A stretch of 64,000 nt of DNA from Alphaproteobacteria bacterium. GTDB taxonomy: Bacteria; Pseudomonadota; Alphaproteobacteria; Caulobacterales; Maricaulaceae. Position 1 is the stretch's first letter; every line of letters starts with the position of its first letter. The stretch spans positions 248,001 to 312,000 of the forward strand of contig JANSXV010000004.1 of the NCBI GenBank assembly GCA_024742735.1. Reading direction: 5' to 3'. Shown here piece by piece: positions 33,487-42,639 of this stretch. The notes beneath the pieces were generated by a model, which did no database searches, had not been told where the DNA came from, and saw nothing but the letters and a program-made list of their open reading frames with translations. Position numbers and translations under genes: made by a program.

Positions 33487-34416
33487 TCAGTGTACGTCGG
33501 CGCAAGACCCGGTCTCCGCCTCGACGGTGACATGGGCAAGACCGAAGCGCTCTTTCATTCGAAACTTAACCGCGCGCACGGCGGCTTCGGGCGTCACCCC
33601 TTCAGCGACACGGGCATGCAGTGTCGCCATGGGCCGCTCCGGCGTAAGGGACCAGACATGCAGGTGGTGCACCTCAACGATTTCAACGAGGTTCGCCAGA
33701 TCAGCCTTTACGGTTTCTGGGTCGACATGGGATGGCGCCGCCTCCAGCAGCACGCGGCCGGAATCGCGCAGCAGCCGGACAGCGGAGACTGCAATAAGAA
33801 GCGCGACGCCCACCGACAGGATCGGGTCGATGGGCGTCCAGCCGGTGGCAAGGATCACGCCGGCCGCTGCAATCGCCGCGACCGAGCCCAGAAGATCGCC
33901 CATGACATGCGCCAGCGCACCGCGAATGTTGAGATTGTCCCGGTCGCCTGCATGCAGGAGCGCGAAGGCGACGATGTTCACCACCAGCCCCAGCACGGCG
34001 ATCACCATCATGCCGCCGGCCGTGACCGGTTCGGGCGCCATCAGACGGGAGACCGCTTCGGCGGCGATCCACAGGACAAGGATAAGCAGCGTCACCGCAT
34101 TGGCGAAGGCGGCCAGCACCTGCAGCCGGTGAAACCCGTAGGAGCGCTTCGGATCGGCCGGCCGGCGCGACAGGCGGAAGGCGAGCCAGGCCAGAAACAG
34201 CGCAGCGAAGTCGGTCAGCATGTGAGCAGCGTCGGCGATCAGGGCCAGAGAGCCGGTCACCCAGCCGCCGATCAGCTCGGCCAGCATGAACGACCCGGTC
34301 AGCGCCGCCGCGCCGAGCGTCACGCGCTCATTGCGCGCGCTCACATCCGGGGCGTGATGGTGATGGTGGCCGCCGGAGCCATGGTCGTGGGAGTGGTGGG
34401 AGTGATCTTGCGCCAT
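33487..34416 (-). CDS. Cation diffusion facilitator transporter (zinc/cobalt/cadmium type)
   Basis: 309-residue inner-membrane metal/proton antiporter. His-rich N-terminus (QDHSHHSHDHGSGGHHHHH) for metal capture, six membrane helices, and the zinc-site motif in helix II, IADAAHMLTDFAAL (HxxxD); helix V carries HVMGDLLGSVAA. The cytosolic C-terminal domain follows (VEVHHLHVWSLTPERPMATLHARV). The His/Asp sites and sequence resemble ZitB/CzcD. Likely exports Zn2+ and similar ions. Confidence 0.93.
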   Translation of the reverse strand: MAQDHSHHSHDHGSGGHHHHHAPDVSARNERVTLGAAALTGSFMLAELIGGWVTGSLALIADAAHMLTDFAALFLAWLAFRLSRRPADPKRSYGFHRLQVLAAFANAVTLLILVLWIAAEAVSRLMAPEPVTAGGMMVIAVLGLVVNIVAFALLHAGDRDNLNIRGALAHVMGDLLGSVAAIAAAGVILATGWTPIDPILSVGVALLIAVSAVRLLRDSGRVLLEAAPSHVDPETVKADLANLVEIVEVHHLHVWSLTPERPMATLHARVAEGVTPEAAVRAVKFRMKERFGLAHVTVEAETGSCADVH

Positions 34417-34483
34417 AGGCGCCGAATATCCGACGCCGCCTGGCTTTGGGAAGCGATGGAATAACGTTGCGCGCTCGACCGCC

Positions 34484-35902
34484 CTACGCGGAAATGTGGA
34501 TCGGGTGGCCCAGCGCAGCGAGCGCGCTTTCGGCAAAGCCCTCGGTCAATGTCGGATGGACATGGATCGAGCCTGCGATGTCTTCCAGGCGCGCGCCCAT
34601 CTCGATGGCAAGCGCAAACTCGCCCGACAGCTCGGAGACGTGCTTGCCCACCGCATGAATGCCCAGCACCACATGGTCGCTCTCGCGCGCGGTGATGCGC
34701 ACGAAGCCGCCGTCGGCACCGCCCTCCATGGTCAGCGCCCGGCCCGAGGCGGCCAGCGGGAACTTGCCGGTGATGATCGCTTCGCCTTTGGCCTTGGCCT
34801 CGTCCGGCGACAGGCCCACGCCGACCAGTTCCGGCTCGGTGAAGCAGACCGCGGCGATGGAGACCGGATCAAACCGGCGCTTGTGTCCGGCGATCACCTC
34901 GGCGACCAGCTCGCCCTGGGCGGTGCCCTTGTGGGCCAGGAGCGGCTCGCCGACCAAGTCGCCGATGGCGTAGACCCCGCGCATGGCGGTGCGGCACTGC
35001 TCGTCGATCTTCACGAACGGCCCGTCCATGTCGAGACCCATATTCTCAAGGCCCCAGCCCTCGGTCACCGGCTTCCGGCCCACGGCCACCAGGATCTTGT
35101 CAGCCTTGATGCGCTGGGTTTCGCCCTTCCCGTCTTCATACTCCAGGAAGGTCTCCCCGCCCTCTTCGACCGCGCCCTTGGCCTTGCAGCCGGTGTGCAG
35201 GGCGACCTTGTTCTTTTTCAGCCACATCTGGACCGGGCGGATCAGCTCCTTGTCATAGCTCGGCAGCACGGTGTCGGCGGCTTCGACCACGGAGACGTTC
35301 GAGCCCATCTTGCGGAACGCGATGCCCAGCTCCAGACCGATATAACCGCCGCCCACGACCACCAGATCCTTGGGCAACTCGGTCAGCTCCAGCGCTTCAG
35401 TCGAGCCGATCACATTCCCGCCGAACGGCATGAAGGGCAGCTCGACTTCCTTCGAGCCCGTGGCGAGGATGACATTCTCCGCCGTGATCTCGATGGTTTC
35501 GCCGTTTTCGGTCTGAACCGTGCAGGTCTTGGCGTTCCTGAACGTCGCCCAGCCGGAGATCGCCTCGACCTTGGCGGCTTTGAGAAGCTGGCCGACACCC
35601 TTGGTCAGCTTGTCGACCACGCCGTCCTTCCAGCCCGTCAGCCCCGCCATGTCCAGCTTGGGCGCCGAGACCGAAAGCCCCATGTCGGACTTTTCAGCCG
35701 TGTGGACCATTTCCTCATACTTGGAGGCGGCGTGGATGAAGGCTTTCGACGGGATGCAGCCCCGGTTCAGGCACGTCCCGCCCAGGCCATCCTTGTCCAC
35801 GATGATGGTGTCCAGCCCCAGCTGGCCGCAGCGAATGGCCGCCGGATAGCCCCCCGGCCCGCCGCCGACGACAAGAACCTGGCAGGTGCGTGATTTCGAC
35901 AT
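34484..35902 (-). CDS. lpdA: Dihydrolipoyl dehydrogenase (E3)
   Basis: 472-residue FAD flavoprotein that reoxidises dihydrolipoamide of 2-oxoacid dehydrogenases or the glycine cleavage system. FAD motif VVGGGPGGYPAAI, redox-active disulfide GGTCLNRGCIPSKA, NAD motif VVGGGYIGLELG, second FAD motif GVYAIGDL, and the catalytic His-Glu pair in HVHPTLTEGFAE. No E1/E2 gene is adjacent; the neighbour upstream is a thiolase. A 13-bp perfect hairpin covers its ribosome binding site (35908-35959). Confidence 0.94.
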   Translation of the reverse strand: MSKSRTCQVLVVGGGPGGYPAAIRCGQLGLDTIIVDKDGLGGTCLNRGCIPSKAFIHAASKYEEMVHTAEKSDMGLSVSAPKLDMAGLTGWKDGVVDKLTKGVGQLLKAAKVEAISGWATFRNAKTCTVQTENGETIEITAENVILATGSKEVELPFMPFGGNVIGSTEALELTELPKDLVVVGGGYIGLELGIAFRKMGSNVSVVEAADTVLPSYDKELIRPVQMWLKKNKVALHTGCKAKGAVEEGGETFLEYEDGKGETQRIKADKILVAVGRKPVTEGWGLENMGLDMDGPFVKIDEQCRTAMRGVYAIGDLVGEPLLAHKGTAQGELVAEVIAGHKRRFDPVSIAAVCFTEPELVGVGLSPDEAKAKGEAIITGKFPLAASGRALTMEGGADGGFVRITARESDHVVLGIHAVGKHVSELSGEFALAIEMGARLEDIAGSIHVHPTLTEGFAESALAALGHPIHISA

Positions 35903-35907
35903 GGGGA

Positions 35908-35959
35908 CAGCCTCCAGCGGCGGGTGAAACGCGGGCGCGTGTTTAACCGCTGGAGGCTG
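35908..35959 (-). promoter_or_regulatory. Hairpin masking the lpdA ribosome binding site
   Basis: On the lpdA strand, CAGCCTCCAGCGG, 26 bases, then CCGCTGGAGGCTG, a perfect 13-bp pair. The downstream arm contains the lpdA Shine-Dalgarno GGAGG, 8 bases before the ATG. The loop itself has a smaller self-complement (AAACACGCG / CGCGTTT), so the whole leader could fold into one long stem. Confidence 0.55.
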
Positions 35960-35982
35960 GAGGGGAAAGGGGGAAGGGGGAA

Positions 35983-36005
35983 GGGGCGGCGGTGTTCGCC
36001 GCCCC
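35983..36005 (-). terminator. Terminator-like hairpin after the thiolase gene
   Basis: GGGGCGGCG, five-base loop, CGCCGCCCC, followed on the minus strand by a pyrimidine-only tract (TTCCCCCTTCCCCC). It starts 9 bases past the thiolase stop and lies upstream of lpdA, suggesting separate transcription. Confidence 0.6.
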
Positions 36006-36013
36006 GTCAGCCC

Positions 36014-37216
36014 TTAGAGAACCTCAAACAGGCCCGCAGCACCCATGCCGCCGCCGACGCACATGGTGCACACGACGTATTTCACGCCGCGGCGTTTGCC
36101 CTCGATGAGGGCGTGGCCGACCATGCGCGCGCCGCTCATGCCGTAGGGGTGGCCGACCGAGATCGCGCCGCCATTCACGTTCAGGTTCTCGTTGGGGATG
36201 CCCAGCTTGTCGCGGCAATACAGGACCTGCACCGCGAAGGCCTCGTTCAGCTCCCACAGGCCGATATCGTCCATGGTCAGGCCGTTGGCCTTGAGAAGCT
36301 TCGGTACGGCGTAGATCGGGCCGATGCCCATCTCATCGGGATCAAGGCCGGCCACCGCGATGCCGCGATAGGCGCCCAGCGGCTCCAGCCCGCGCTTTTC
36401 AGCTTCCTTGCGCTCCATGAGCACCGAAGCCGAGGCGCCGTCAGAGAGCTGGGAGGCGTTGCCCGCGGTGATGAACCGGCCTTCCTTCACGCTCTGGCCG
36501 TTGGCGAAGACCGGATTAAGGCTCTGCAGGTCCTCATAGGTGGTGGACGGCCGGTTGCCTTCATCCTTGTCCAGCGTGACCTTCTCCTCGCTCACCTCGC
36601 CGGTGGCCTTGTCCTTGACCAGCTTGACGCTGGGCAGCGGGACGATCTCGTCGTCGAACTTGCCAGCGGCCTGGGCGGCGGCCGTGCGCTGCTGGGACTG
36701 GAGCGAATACTCGTCCTGGGCCTCGCGGCTCACATCGTAGCGGTCCGCGACGATCTCAGCAGTCTCCAGCATGGACATGTAGAGCGAGGGCATGTGCGCA
36801 TTGATCCAGGGATCAAAGGCCTTGTGCAGGTTCATGTGCTGGTTCTGGACCAGAGAGATGGACTCCAGCCCGCCGCCGACCGTGATGGTCATGCCGTCGG
36901 AGATGATCTGCTTGGCCGCCGTGGCGATGGCCATCATGCCCGACGCGCACTGGCGGTCCATGGACTGACCGGCGACTGATGTGGGCAGGCCGCCGCGGAT
37001 CAGCGCCTGGCGAGCGATGTTCTGAAAGGTCGAGCCCTGCTGCATGGCCGCGCCGATGACCACATCGTCAATCTCGGCCGGATCGATCTTCGCGCGCTCC
37101 ACCGCATGCTTGATCGCATGACCGCCCAGCTCCTGGGCCTGGGTGTCATTGAACGCGCCCTTATAGGCCTTGCCGATGGGGGTGCGGGCGGTGGAGACGA
37201 TGACGGCTTCACGCAT
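36014..37216 (-). CDS. Acetyl-CoA C-acyltransferase (thiolase)
   Basis: 400-residue thiolase. Nucleophilic Cys in [13 protein letters not shown] (about residue 90), NEAFAVQ motif, [11 protein letters not shown] with the catalytic His, and [10 protein letters not shown] with the second Cys. Sequence style ([19 protein letters not shown]) is that of the degradative-like acetyl-CoA acyltransferases common in alphaproteobacteria. With the SDR upstream it probably serves beta-oxidation or a related acyl-CoA route. Chain-length preference is unknown. Confidence 0.9.
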   Translation of the reverse strand: MREAVIVSTARTPIGKAYKGAFNDTQAQELGGHAIKHAVERAKIDPAEIDDVVIGAAMQQGSTFQNIARQALIRGGLPTSVAGQSMDRQCASGMMAIATAAKQIISDGMTITVGGGLESISLVQNQHMNLHKAFDPWINAHMPSLYMSMLETAEIVADRYDVSREAQDEYSLQSQQRTAAAQAAGKFDDEIVPLPSVKLVKDKATGEVSEEKVTLDKDEGNRPSTTYEDLQSLNPVFANGQSVKEGRFITAGNASQLSDGASASVLMERKEAEKRGLEPLGAYRGIAVAGLDPDEMGIGPIYAVPKLLKANGLTMDDIGLWELNEAFAVQVLYCRDKLGIPNENLNVNGGAISVGHPYGMSGARMVGHALIEGKRRGVKYVVCTMCVGGGMGAAGLFEVL

Positions 37217-37329
37217 GGAGGAGCTCCTTCATGAGGGAGTGACGCCGGAGCGCCTTGAGGGGGTGTTCGTCAGAATCGGTAGACGAGGGCGGCGGGGCTG
37301 TCCATGGCGGGAAGTGAGCGCATTGGTGT

Positions 37330-37425
37330 TGTCATCCCCCGGCTTGTCCGGGGGACCCATTCCGCGACCGTTAAGCTTGCTCATACCATCCGGAATGGGC
37401 AGCGCGGACGAGCCGGGCCATGACA
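37330..37425. repeat. 96-base palindromic intergenic element
   Basis: Left end TGTCATCCCCCGGCTTGTCC and the reverse complement of the right end, TGTCATGGCCCGGCTCGTCC, agree at nearly all positions. Inside it, CCCATTCCG (37356-37364) and CGGAATGGG (37391-37399) form a perfect inverted pair, and CCCCCGG-CCGGGGG forms a small hairpin near the left end. The element fills most of the 246-base gap between the thiolase and SDR genes and looks like a dispersed genomic palindrome. Confidence 0.7.
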
Positions 37426-37462
37426 GTGATTTCTGCAAGGGCGTCACCGGCCCGACCACCCC

Positions 37463-38386
37463 TCACCCCAGCTTCACGCCGAAATGCTTCACCGCAGCGG
37501 TCAGGAACTTCATCGTCTGCTGGCCGCCCTCGCGGTACTCCTCCTGGCCGGAGGCGTCGGTGATGCGGTCCAGATTGGCCATGACATTTTCCGCCGTCTG
37601 CTTGTCCGGCTCCAGATAGATGCCCGGCGTCTCGTAGACTTTCGCCGCCGCGTAGCCGCCGGCGCCCGCGCACAGGATCAGGCGGTTCGGCGCGTCTTCA
37701 GCGACCAGCGGGATCAGGCCGGAGGTCACGCTTTCAGCCGTCATCAGCTTGCCGGCCTCCTCCGGGATCAGGCCTTCGGTCATGCGGGTATAGGCGGTGG
37801 GCGAGAGCGTGTTGACGCGGATATCGTACTTGCGCCCCTCCAGGTGCAGCACGTTCATCAGGCCCACGAGGCCCATTTTCGCCGCGCCATAATTGGACTG
37901 GCCGAAATTGCCGTAGATGCCGGAGGACGAGCTGGTCATGGCGATCCGGCCGTAATTGTTCTCCTTCATCATGTCCCAGACCGCCTTGGTGCAGGTCACC
38001 GAGCCGATCAGGTGGACGTCCACGACCGCTTCAAAATCCTCCAGCGTCATCTTGGTGAAGGATTTGTCGCGCAGAATGCCGGCATTGTTCACCAGGATGT
38101 CGACCTTGCCCCAGGCCTTCACCGCCTGCTCGACCATATCGGCGACCTCGTCGGCCTTCGTCACGTTGGCGCCGTGGGCGATGGCCTCGCCGCCGGCCGC
38201 CTTGATCTCGTCCGCCACCGTCTGCGCCGCGCTCACCGAGCCGCCCGAGCCGTCGACCGCGCCGCCCAGATCATTGACCACGAGTTTCGCGCCGCGCCGG
38301 GCGAGCTCCAGCGCATGGCTGCGGCCAAGACCGGCGCCGGCGCCGGTGACGATGGCCACGCGGCCGTCAAAGCGGATGTCAGTCAT
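37463..38386 (-). CDS. SDR family dehydrogenase, likely 3-hydroxyacyl-CoA type
   Basis: 307-residue short-chain dehydrogenase. Cofactor motif VTGAGAGLGRSHALELA, NNAGILRDKSF, catalytic Ser block ITSSSSGIYGNFGQ-type (here AMTSSSSGIYGNFGQ) and YGAAKMGLVG with catalytic Tyr and Lys. The long loop VNDLGGAVDGSGGS and the RDKSF motif are characteristic of the dehydrogenase part of peroxisomal multifunctional enzyme type 2 and its bacterial relatives, which oxidise 3-hydroxyacyl-CoA. The thiolase downstream fits that reading. The C-terminal ~50 residues extend past the usual SDR end. Confidence 0.88.
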   Translation of the reverse strand: MTDIRFDGRVAIVTGAGAGLGRSHALELARRGAKLVVNDLGGAVDGSGGSVSAAQTVADEIKAAGGEAIAHGANVTKADEVADMVEQAVKAWGKVDILVNNAGILRDKSFTKMTLEDFEAVVDVHLIGSVTCTKAVWDMMKENNYGRIAMTSSSSGIYGNFGQSNYGAAKMGLVGLMNVLHLEGRKYDIRVNTLSPTAYTRMTEGLIPEEAGKLMTAESVTSGLIPLVAEDAPNRLILCAGAGGYAAAKVYETPGIYLEPDKQTAENVMANLDRITDASGQEEYREGGQQTMKFLTAAVKHFGVKLG

Positions 38387-38584
38387 GGGTCGCTCCTTGC
38401 TGTCTGGACCAATCGGCGCGCATGCCACCCGCTTTTTCCTCGAGAGGCAAGACACCGGCGCCGACGGATTGCCGCGCGCCGTTCAGTATCAGTTAGGCAC
38501 GTTTGAAGAAGACCCGCCCAGCGTTGCCGAGTCGCCATACACTGTGAGCGACCTGTTACGCCCAGCTCACCCCACGGAGCGCCC

Positions 38585-40390
38585 ATGTCCCCGATAGGCC
38601 TCAACCGTTCTGCGAAGGCGGGCCTCGCCGCCCTTGCGCTCGCCCTTGTCCTGGCTGGATGCGGCGGCGGCGGATCAGACAACGGCGACGGATCAAACAC
38701 CGGCGGCGGAGGCGGACCGACCGGCCCGTCGGGAGCCTTCAGGTCCGAACCATTGACCGCCGCCTTCCTGACCCAGGCGACCTTCGGGCCGAGCGCGGCG
38801 GAGATCGACCGGCTGACCGGTCAATCGGCCTCGCAATGGTTTCAGGACCAGACGGCGATGGCGCCGACCTATTTGCGCCCACACTTCGAACAGCACATGG
38901 ATCAGGTGATCGATGGCGGGTATTCCGGCTTCCGCGTCGCTTCGCCGACGCTGGCGTTCTGGCGCAACGCCGTTGGCGCGCCCGACCAGCTGCGCCAGCG
39001 CATGGCCTTCGCCCTGTCCCAGATCCTGGTGGTCTCGGCCTCCAGCGGTGATCTGCGCGGCCGTCCTGAAGGCATGGTCTATTATCAGGACCTGCTGATC
39101 GAGCACGCCTTCGGCAATTACCGCGACCTTCTTGAGGCCGTCACCTACTCGCCCGCCATGGGCTACTACCTGACCTATCTCGGCTCGAAGAAGGCCGATC
39201 CGGACTCGGGGCGCATGCCGGACGAGAACTATGCGCGCGAGCTCCTGCAGCTGTTCACGACCGGCGTCATCGACACCGATATGCAGGGCCGCCCCCGGCT
39301 CGGCGGCTCGGGACAGCCGATCGAGCTCTACGACAATGACGACATCACCGGGCTCGCGCGCGTCTTCACGGGATTTCAGTATGCTCTGGACGGTCGAACC
39401 GAAGAGAACAGGCGCGAGCGCATGCGCCGCCCGCTTTTCATCGATGAGCGCGATCACGAAGACGGGGCGAAGACGTTTCTGGGCCTGACCATTCCTGCCG
39501 GCACGACCGGCCCTGACAGCGTGGAGATGGCGCTCGACCACATCTTCGAGCAGCCCACTGTCGCGCCTTTCGTCAGCCGTCAGCTGATCCAGCGCTTCGT
39601 GACCAGCCACCCCGATCCCGCCTATGTGGGCCGGGTCGCTCAGGCATTCGAGCGCGGGACGTATCAGCTGCCGAACGCGGTCACAGTTGGCGAGGGCCGC
39701 CGGGGTGACCTGACCGCCACGCTGGCCGCCGTCCTGTTTGACGACGCCGCCCGCGATGTCGAAGGCAACCGCCGCGATCCTGAGTTCGGCAAGATCCGCG
39801 AACCGGTCCTGCGCATCGCGCACTGGGCGCGAGCCTTCGGGGCGGATCCCGACGACACCGAATACGTGTTCGATCTTTACGACACGCGCGAGGCCGGCGA
39901 GCTGGCCCAGCACCCCTATCAGTCCCCGTCCGTGTTCAATTTCTACCGCCCCGGCTTCGTGGCGCCGGGCACCGAAACCGGCGCACAGGACTTGACCATG
40001 CCGGAGCTGCAGTTGGTCAACACCGCCACCGCGCCGGGCTATGTGAACTTCCTTGATGACTTCGTGCTCCAGGACGAGGACGACCGGGACCGCCAGCGCA
40101 TCGCCGACAAGCTGGCCCAGCTGCGCGCCGACCTTCCGCCAGGTCCCGGCGTCAACGCCTGGGTGGCGAGCTATTCAACCGAGCTTGGCCTGCTCGATGA
40201 TCCCGACGCGCTGCTGGACCATCTCGACCTCGTGCTCACCGCCGGGACGCTCAGCGAAGGCACGCGCAGCCTGATGCTGGAGTTCCTCGAGGACGAAAGC
40301 GCCGAGGACACCCCTGAAGCCCGCCGCGATCAGGTTCAGATGGCCGTGCTGCTCATCATGAGCGCGCCAGACTACCTGGTTCAGCGATAG
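38585..40390 (+). CDS. DUF1800 family lipoprotein
   Basis: 601 residues. Lipoprotein signal (LALALVLAGCGGGG, lipobox LAGC), then a Gly/Asn/Asp spacer, then DUF1800: TAAFLTQATFGPSAAEIDRL, RQRMAFALSQILVVSA, and the hallmark DENYARELLQLFTTGVI. The end (MAVLLIMSAPDYLVQR) is typical. DUF1800 proteins almost always pair with a DUF1501 gene, as here, and are thought to act on the cell surface; the biochemical role is unknown. GGAG lies before the ATG. Confidence 0.9.
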   Translation: MSPIGLNRSAKAGLAALALALVLAGCGGGGSDNGDGSNTGGGGGPTGPSGAFRSEPLTAAFLTQATFGPSAAEIDRLTGQSASQWFQDQTAMAPTYLRPHFEQHMDQVIDGGYSGFRVASPTLAFWRNAVGAPDQLRQRMAFALSQILVVSASSGDLRGRPEGMVYYQDLLIEHAFGNYRDLLEAVTYSPAMGYYLTYLGSKKADPDSGRMPDENYARELLQLFTTGVIDTDMQGRPRLGGSGQPIELYDNDDITGLARVFTGFQYALDGRTEENRRERMRRPLFIDERDHEDGAKTFLGLTIPAGTTGPDSVEMALDHIFEQPTVAPFVSRQLIQRFVTSHPDPAYVGRVAQAFERGTYQLPNAVTVGEGRRGDLTATLAAVLFDDAARDVEGNRRDPEFGKIREPVLRIAHWARAFGADPDDTEYVFDLYDTREAGELAQHPYQSPSVFNFYRPGFVAPGTETGAQDLTMPELQLVNTATAPGYVNFLDDFVLQDEDDRDRQRIADKLAQLRADLPPGPGVNAWVASYSTELGLLDDPDALLDHLDLVLTAGTLSEGTRSLMLEFLEDESAEDTPEARRDQVQMAVLLIMSAPDYLVQR

Positions 40391-40399
40391 GAGACGACG

Positions 40400-41791
40400 A
40401 TGGCGAATTCCCGTTTATCCAGACGCTCCGTCCTGGCCGGCCTGGGCGCCGGCGCCGTCCTCGCGCCCGGCTTCGCCGGCATGCGCGCCGAAGCCGCCTC
40501 GGTCGGCGGCTACAAGGCGCTGGTGTGCGTCTTCCTGTTCGGCGGCATGGACGGCCATGATGTGCTCCTGCCCTATGACCAGCCAAGCTACGACACATTT
40601 AGAGACCTGCGTCAGGGCGTGGTTCCGGACGCCAGCCGAGCGCGGTCGGTGCTCCAGGAGCTGAACCCGCGAAACGCTGCACGCTTCGGAGACCGGCGCT
40701 TCGCCCTGCCCCCGGAAATGCCGGGGATGAAACGCCTGTTCGACGCCGGACAGGCCGGCATCGTCGCCAATGTCGGCCCGCTGATCCGCCCGACCGACCG
40801 CAATGACTGGGATGATCGCCGGCGCCTGCCGCCGCGCCTGTTCTCTCACAATGACCAGCAATCGGTCTGGCAGGCCAGCGCGCCGGAAGGCGCGCGTTTC
40901 GGCTGGGGCGGCCTGTTCGCCGACGCAGCGCTGAGCTCGGGCGCCAACCCGAACGCCCAGGCCTTCACAACCGTGAGCACAAGCGGCGACAACCTGTTCC
41001 TGACCGGCGAGCGGACAGCGCCTTACACACTGGGTGGAAACGGACCGGAACAGGTCAGCATCCTGCGTGACGCAGACCGGCGCCGCCAGTGGAATGACGA
41101 CTATGAGGCGATCTACCAGCGCCTGCGCCGGCACTTCTCCGCCGGTGAGTTCAGCTCGAACAATCTGATTGCGCGCGATGTGGCGTCGGTCATGGAGACC
41201 TCGCTGTCCAGCAATGAGGCCTACCAGGCCGCGGTCGAGCAGGCGCCCGGGCTCGGTGTGGAGTTTCCAAACACCGGGCTGGGCCGCCAGCTTGAGACCA
41301 TCGCGCAAACCATCGCCATCCGGTCGCGCCTCGGGGTGGGCCGCCAGGTTTTCTTCGCCGGCCGCGGCGGGTTCGACACCCATTCAGGCCAGGCCAACTC
41401 GATGACGGGCCTGCTGGGCGATATCGACGCCTCGGTCAGCGCCTTCCAGGCGGCCATGGAGAGGATCGGGGAAAGCCGGGACGTCACGCTGTTCACCGCG
41501 TCTGATTTCGGGCGGACCTTCGCCGCCAATGGCGACGGGACCGACCATGGCTGGGGCGGACACCATTTCGTGGTGGGCGGCGCGGTTGCGGGCGGGGAGA
41601 TCCACGGCGATCCGCCGCCGCCCGGCTTCAATCACGCCTGGGACGCCGGCGGCGGACGGCTGATCCCGTCCATCAGCGTGGATCAGTACGCCGCAGAGCT
41701 CGGCCGCTGGTTCGGCCTGTCCCAGGCGGAACTGGATGCAGCCCTGCCCAACCTCTCCAATTTCGAGGCAGGGCCAGGGCTGCTGGTCTGA
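40400..41791 (+). CDS. DUF1501 family protein, Tat-exported
   Basis: 463 residues with a twin-arginine signal (SRRSVLAGLGAGAVLAPGFA). DUF1501 has an alkaline-phosphatase/sulfatase-like fold: VCVFLFGGMDGHDVLLPY near the start, GFDTHSGQANSMTGLL, and the metal-site-like SDFGRTFAANGDGTDHGWGGHH. It follows the DUF1800 gene by 9 bases with AGGAG before the ATG. The pair is widespread in marine bacteria; a hydrolase acting with the DUF1800 protein is a hypothesis of the field, not shown. Confidence 0.92.
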   Translation: MANSRLSRRSVLAGLGAGAVLAPGFAGMRAEAASVGGYKALVCVFLFGGMDGHDVLLPYDQPSYDTFRDLRQGVVPDASRARSVLQELNPRNAARFGDRRFALPPEMPGMKRLFDAGQAGIVANVGPLIRPTDRNDWDDRRRLPPRLFSHNDQQSVWQASAPEGARFGWGGLFADAALSSGANPNAQAFTTVSTSGDNLFLTGERTAPYTLGGNGPEQVSILRDADRRRQWNDDYEAIYQRLRRHFSAGEFSSNNLIARDVASVMETSLSSNEAYQAAVEQAPGLGVEFPNTGLGRQLETIAQTIAIRSRLGVGRQVFFAGRGGFDTHSGQANSMTGLLGDIDASVSAFQAAMERIGESRDVTLFTASDFGRTFAANGDGTDHGWGGHHFVVGGAVAGGEIHGDPPPPGFNHAWDAGGGRLIPSISVDQYAAELGRWFGLSQAELDAALPNLSNFEAGPGLLV

Positions 41792-41802
41792 CCGGGACGG
41801 GT

Positions 41803-42327
41803 CTAGAGCAGGAAAGCCGGCTTCGGCGCGTCATCGAACCGGTTGCGGGCTACGAAGGCGGCGAGCGAGGCCTCTGCAAACCGCGCCAGACGAGGGGGTG
41901 AGTTCAGCAGCACTTCTCCGGGTGCTTCATGCACCTGGAGGGCGCGCACATCCGGCTCCCGCCCGAAATGGCTGCGCCATGCTTGCAGCAAAACCTCAAA
42001 CGCCTCACCCAGGCTCTCAAGCGCGTCCACGCAGGCGCTGAGCTTTTCACCCGTGGCCGCGCGCAGATCCAGGACGATCTGGATTCGCAGGGCCTGGTCC
42101 AGCGCCCAGACCCGCATTCGCCCACCCTGATTGCGCACGCCGTGCAACGCCCGGACATATCCCAGGCGTTGAAGGTGGCGCAGCACCGCCGTGGTCAAGG
42201 GCCGGTCGATGGCCCGTCCGATCATGTCTTCATCGGTCAAAAGCGCGCGTGCGCGCCAATCCTGAAGCAGAAGCGCCTGGAGCGCCGACGGGTCGCGGAG
42301 CACGAACTCGGATCGTGAATCCAACAT
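41803..42327 (-). CDS. Hypothetical winged-helix-like regulator
   Basis: 174 residues. Residues about 40-85 look like a winged helix (TTAVLRHLQRLGYVRALHG, then RMRVWALDQALRIQIVLDLRAATG, similar in pattern to MerR-type HTH regulators), followed by a helical region (KLSACVDALESLGEAFEVLL) and an Ala/Arg-rich C-terminus. No Cys cluster for metal sensing. The gene is preceded by an AT-rich control region with four AGTGA motifs. Function not recognised; regulator is an inference from the HTH-like pattern. Confidence 0.6.
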   Translation of the reverse strand: MLDSRSEFVLRDPSALQALLLQDWRARALLTDEDMIGRAIDRPLTTAVLRHLQRLGYVRALHGVRNQGGRMRVWALDQALRIQIVLDLRAATGEKLSACVDALESLGEAFEVLLQAWRSHFGREPDVRALQVHEAPGEVLLNSPPRLARFAEASLAAFVARNRFDDAPKPAFLL

Positions 42328-42343
42328 ATTGATATCCGCATCA

Positions 42344-42404
42344 AGTGAATCTATTTAGTGAGTGAGATTATGAACCATCTCCTTATCAAGTGATTAAATT
42401 CACT
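42344..42404. promoter_or_regulatory. AGTGA-repeat control region
   Basis: AGTGA occurs at 42344-42348, 42357-42361, 42361-42365 and 42389-42393, the last forming the palindrome AGTGATTAAATTCACT (42389-42404). It lies directly upstream of the minus-strand regulator-like gene in an AT-rich patch. The rest of the 312-base gap (42405-42639) is ordinary in composition and I see no gene in it. Confidence 0.45.
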
Positions 42405-42639
42405 GGCCGCCGAAGAAATTTCGAGTGACCGCCGTTCAGCCAGGCGCACCCCGCGACGGTACAAGTTCAACGGTTGATCTGACGTGGGCCGGCCCGGATC
42501 CCTCAGCGAAAGGCGCAGCGCGTTTCTCCAGACCGCCGCCCACCCATGACAACTGAATCAAGCGCCCCACCAAGCCTGCCGGAACCATGCCGCGCGCAGA
42601 CCTCTTAAATGAGCGGATGCGAGGAAGAATGAGGAGAAA

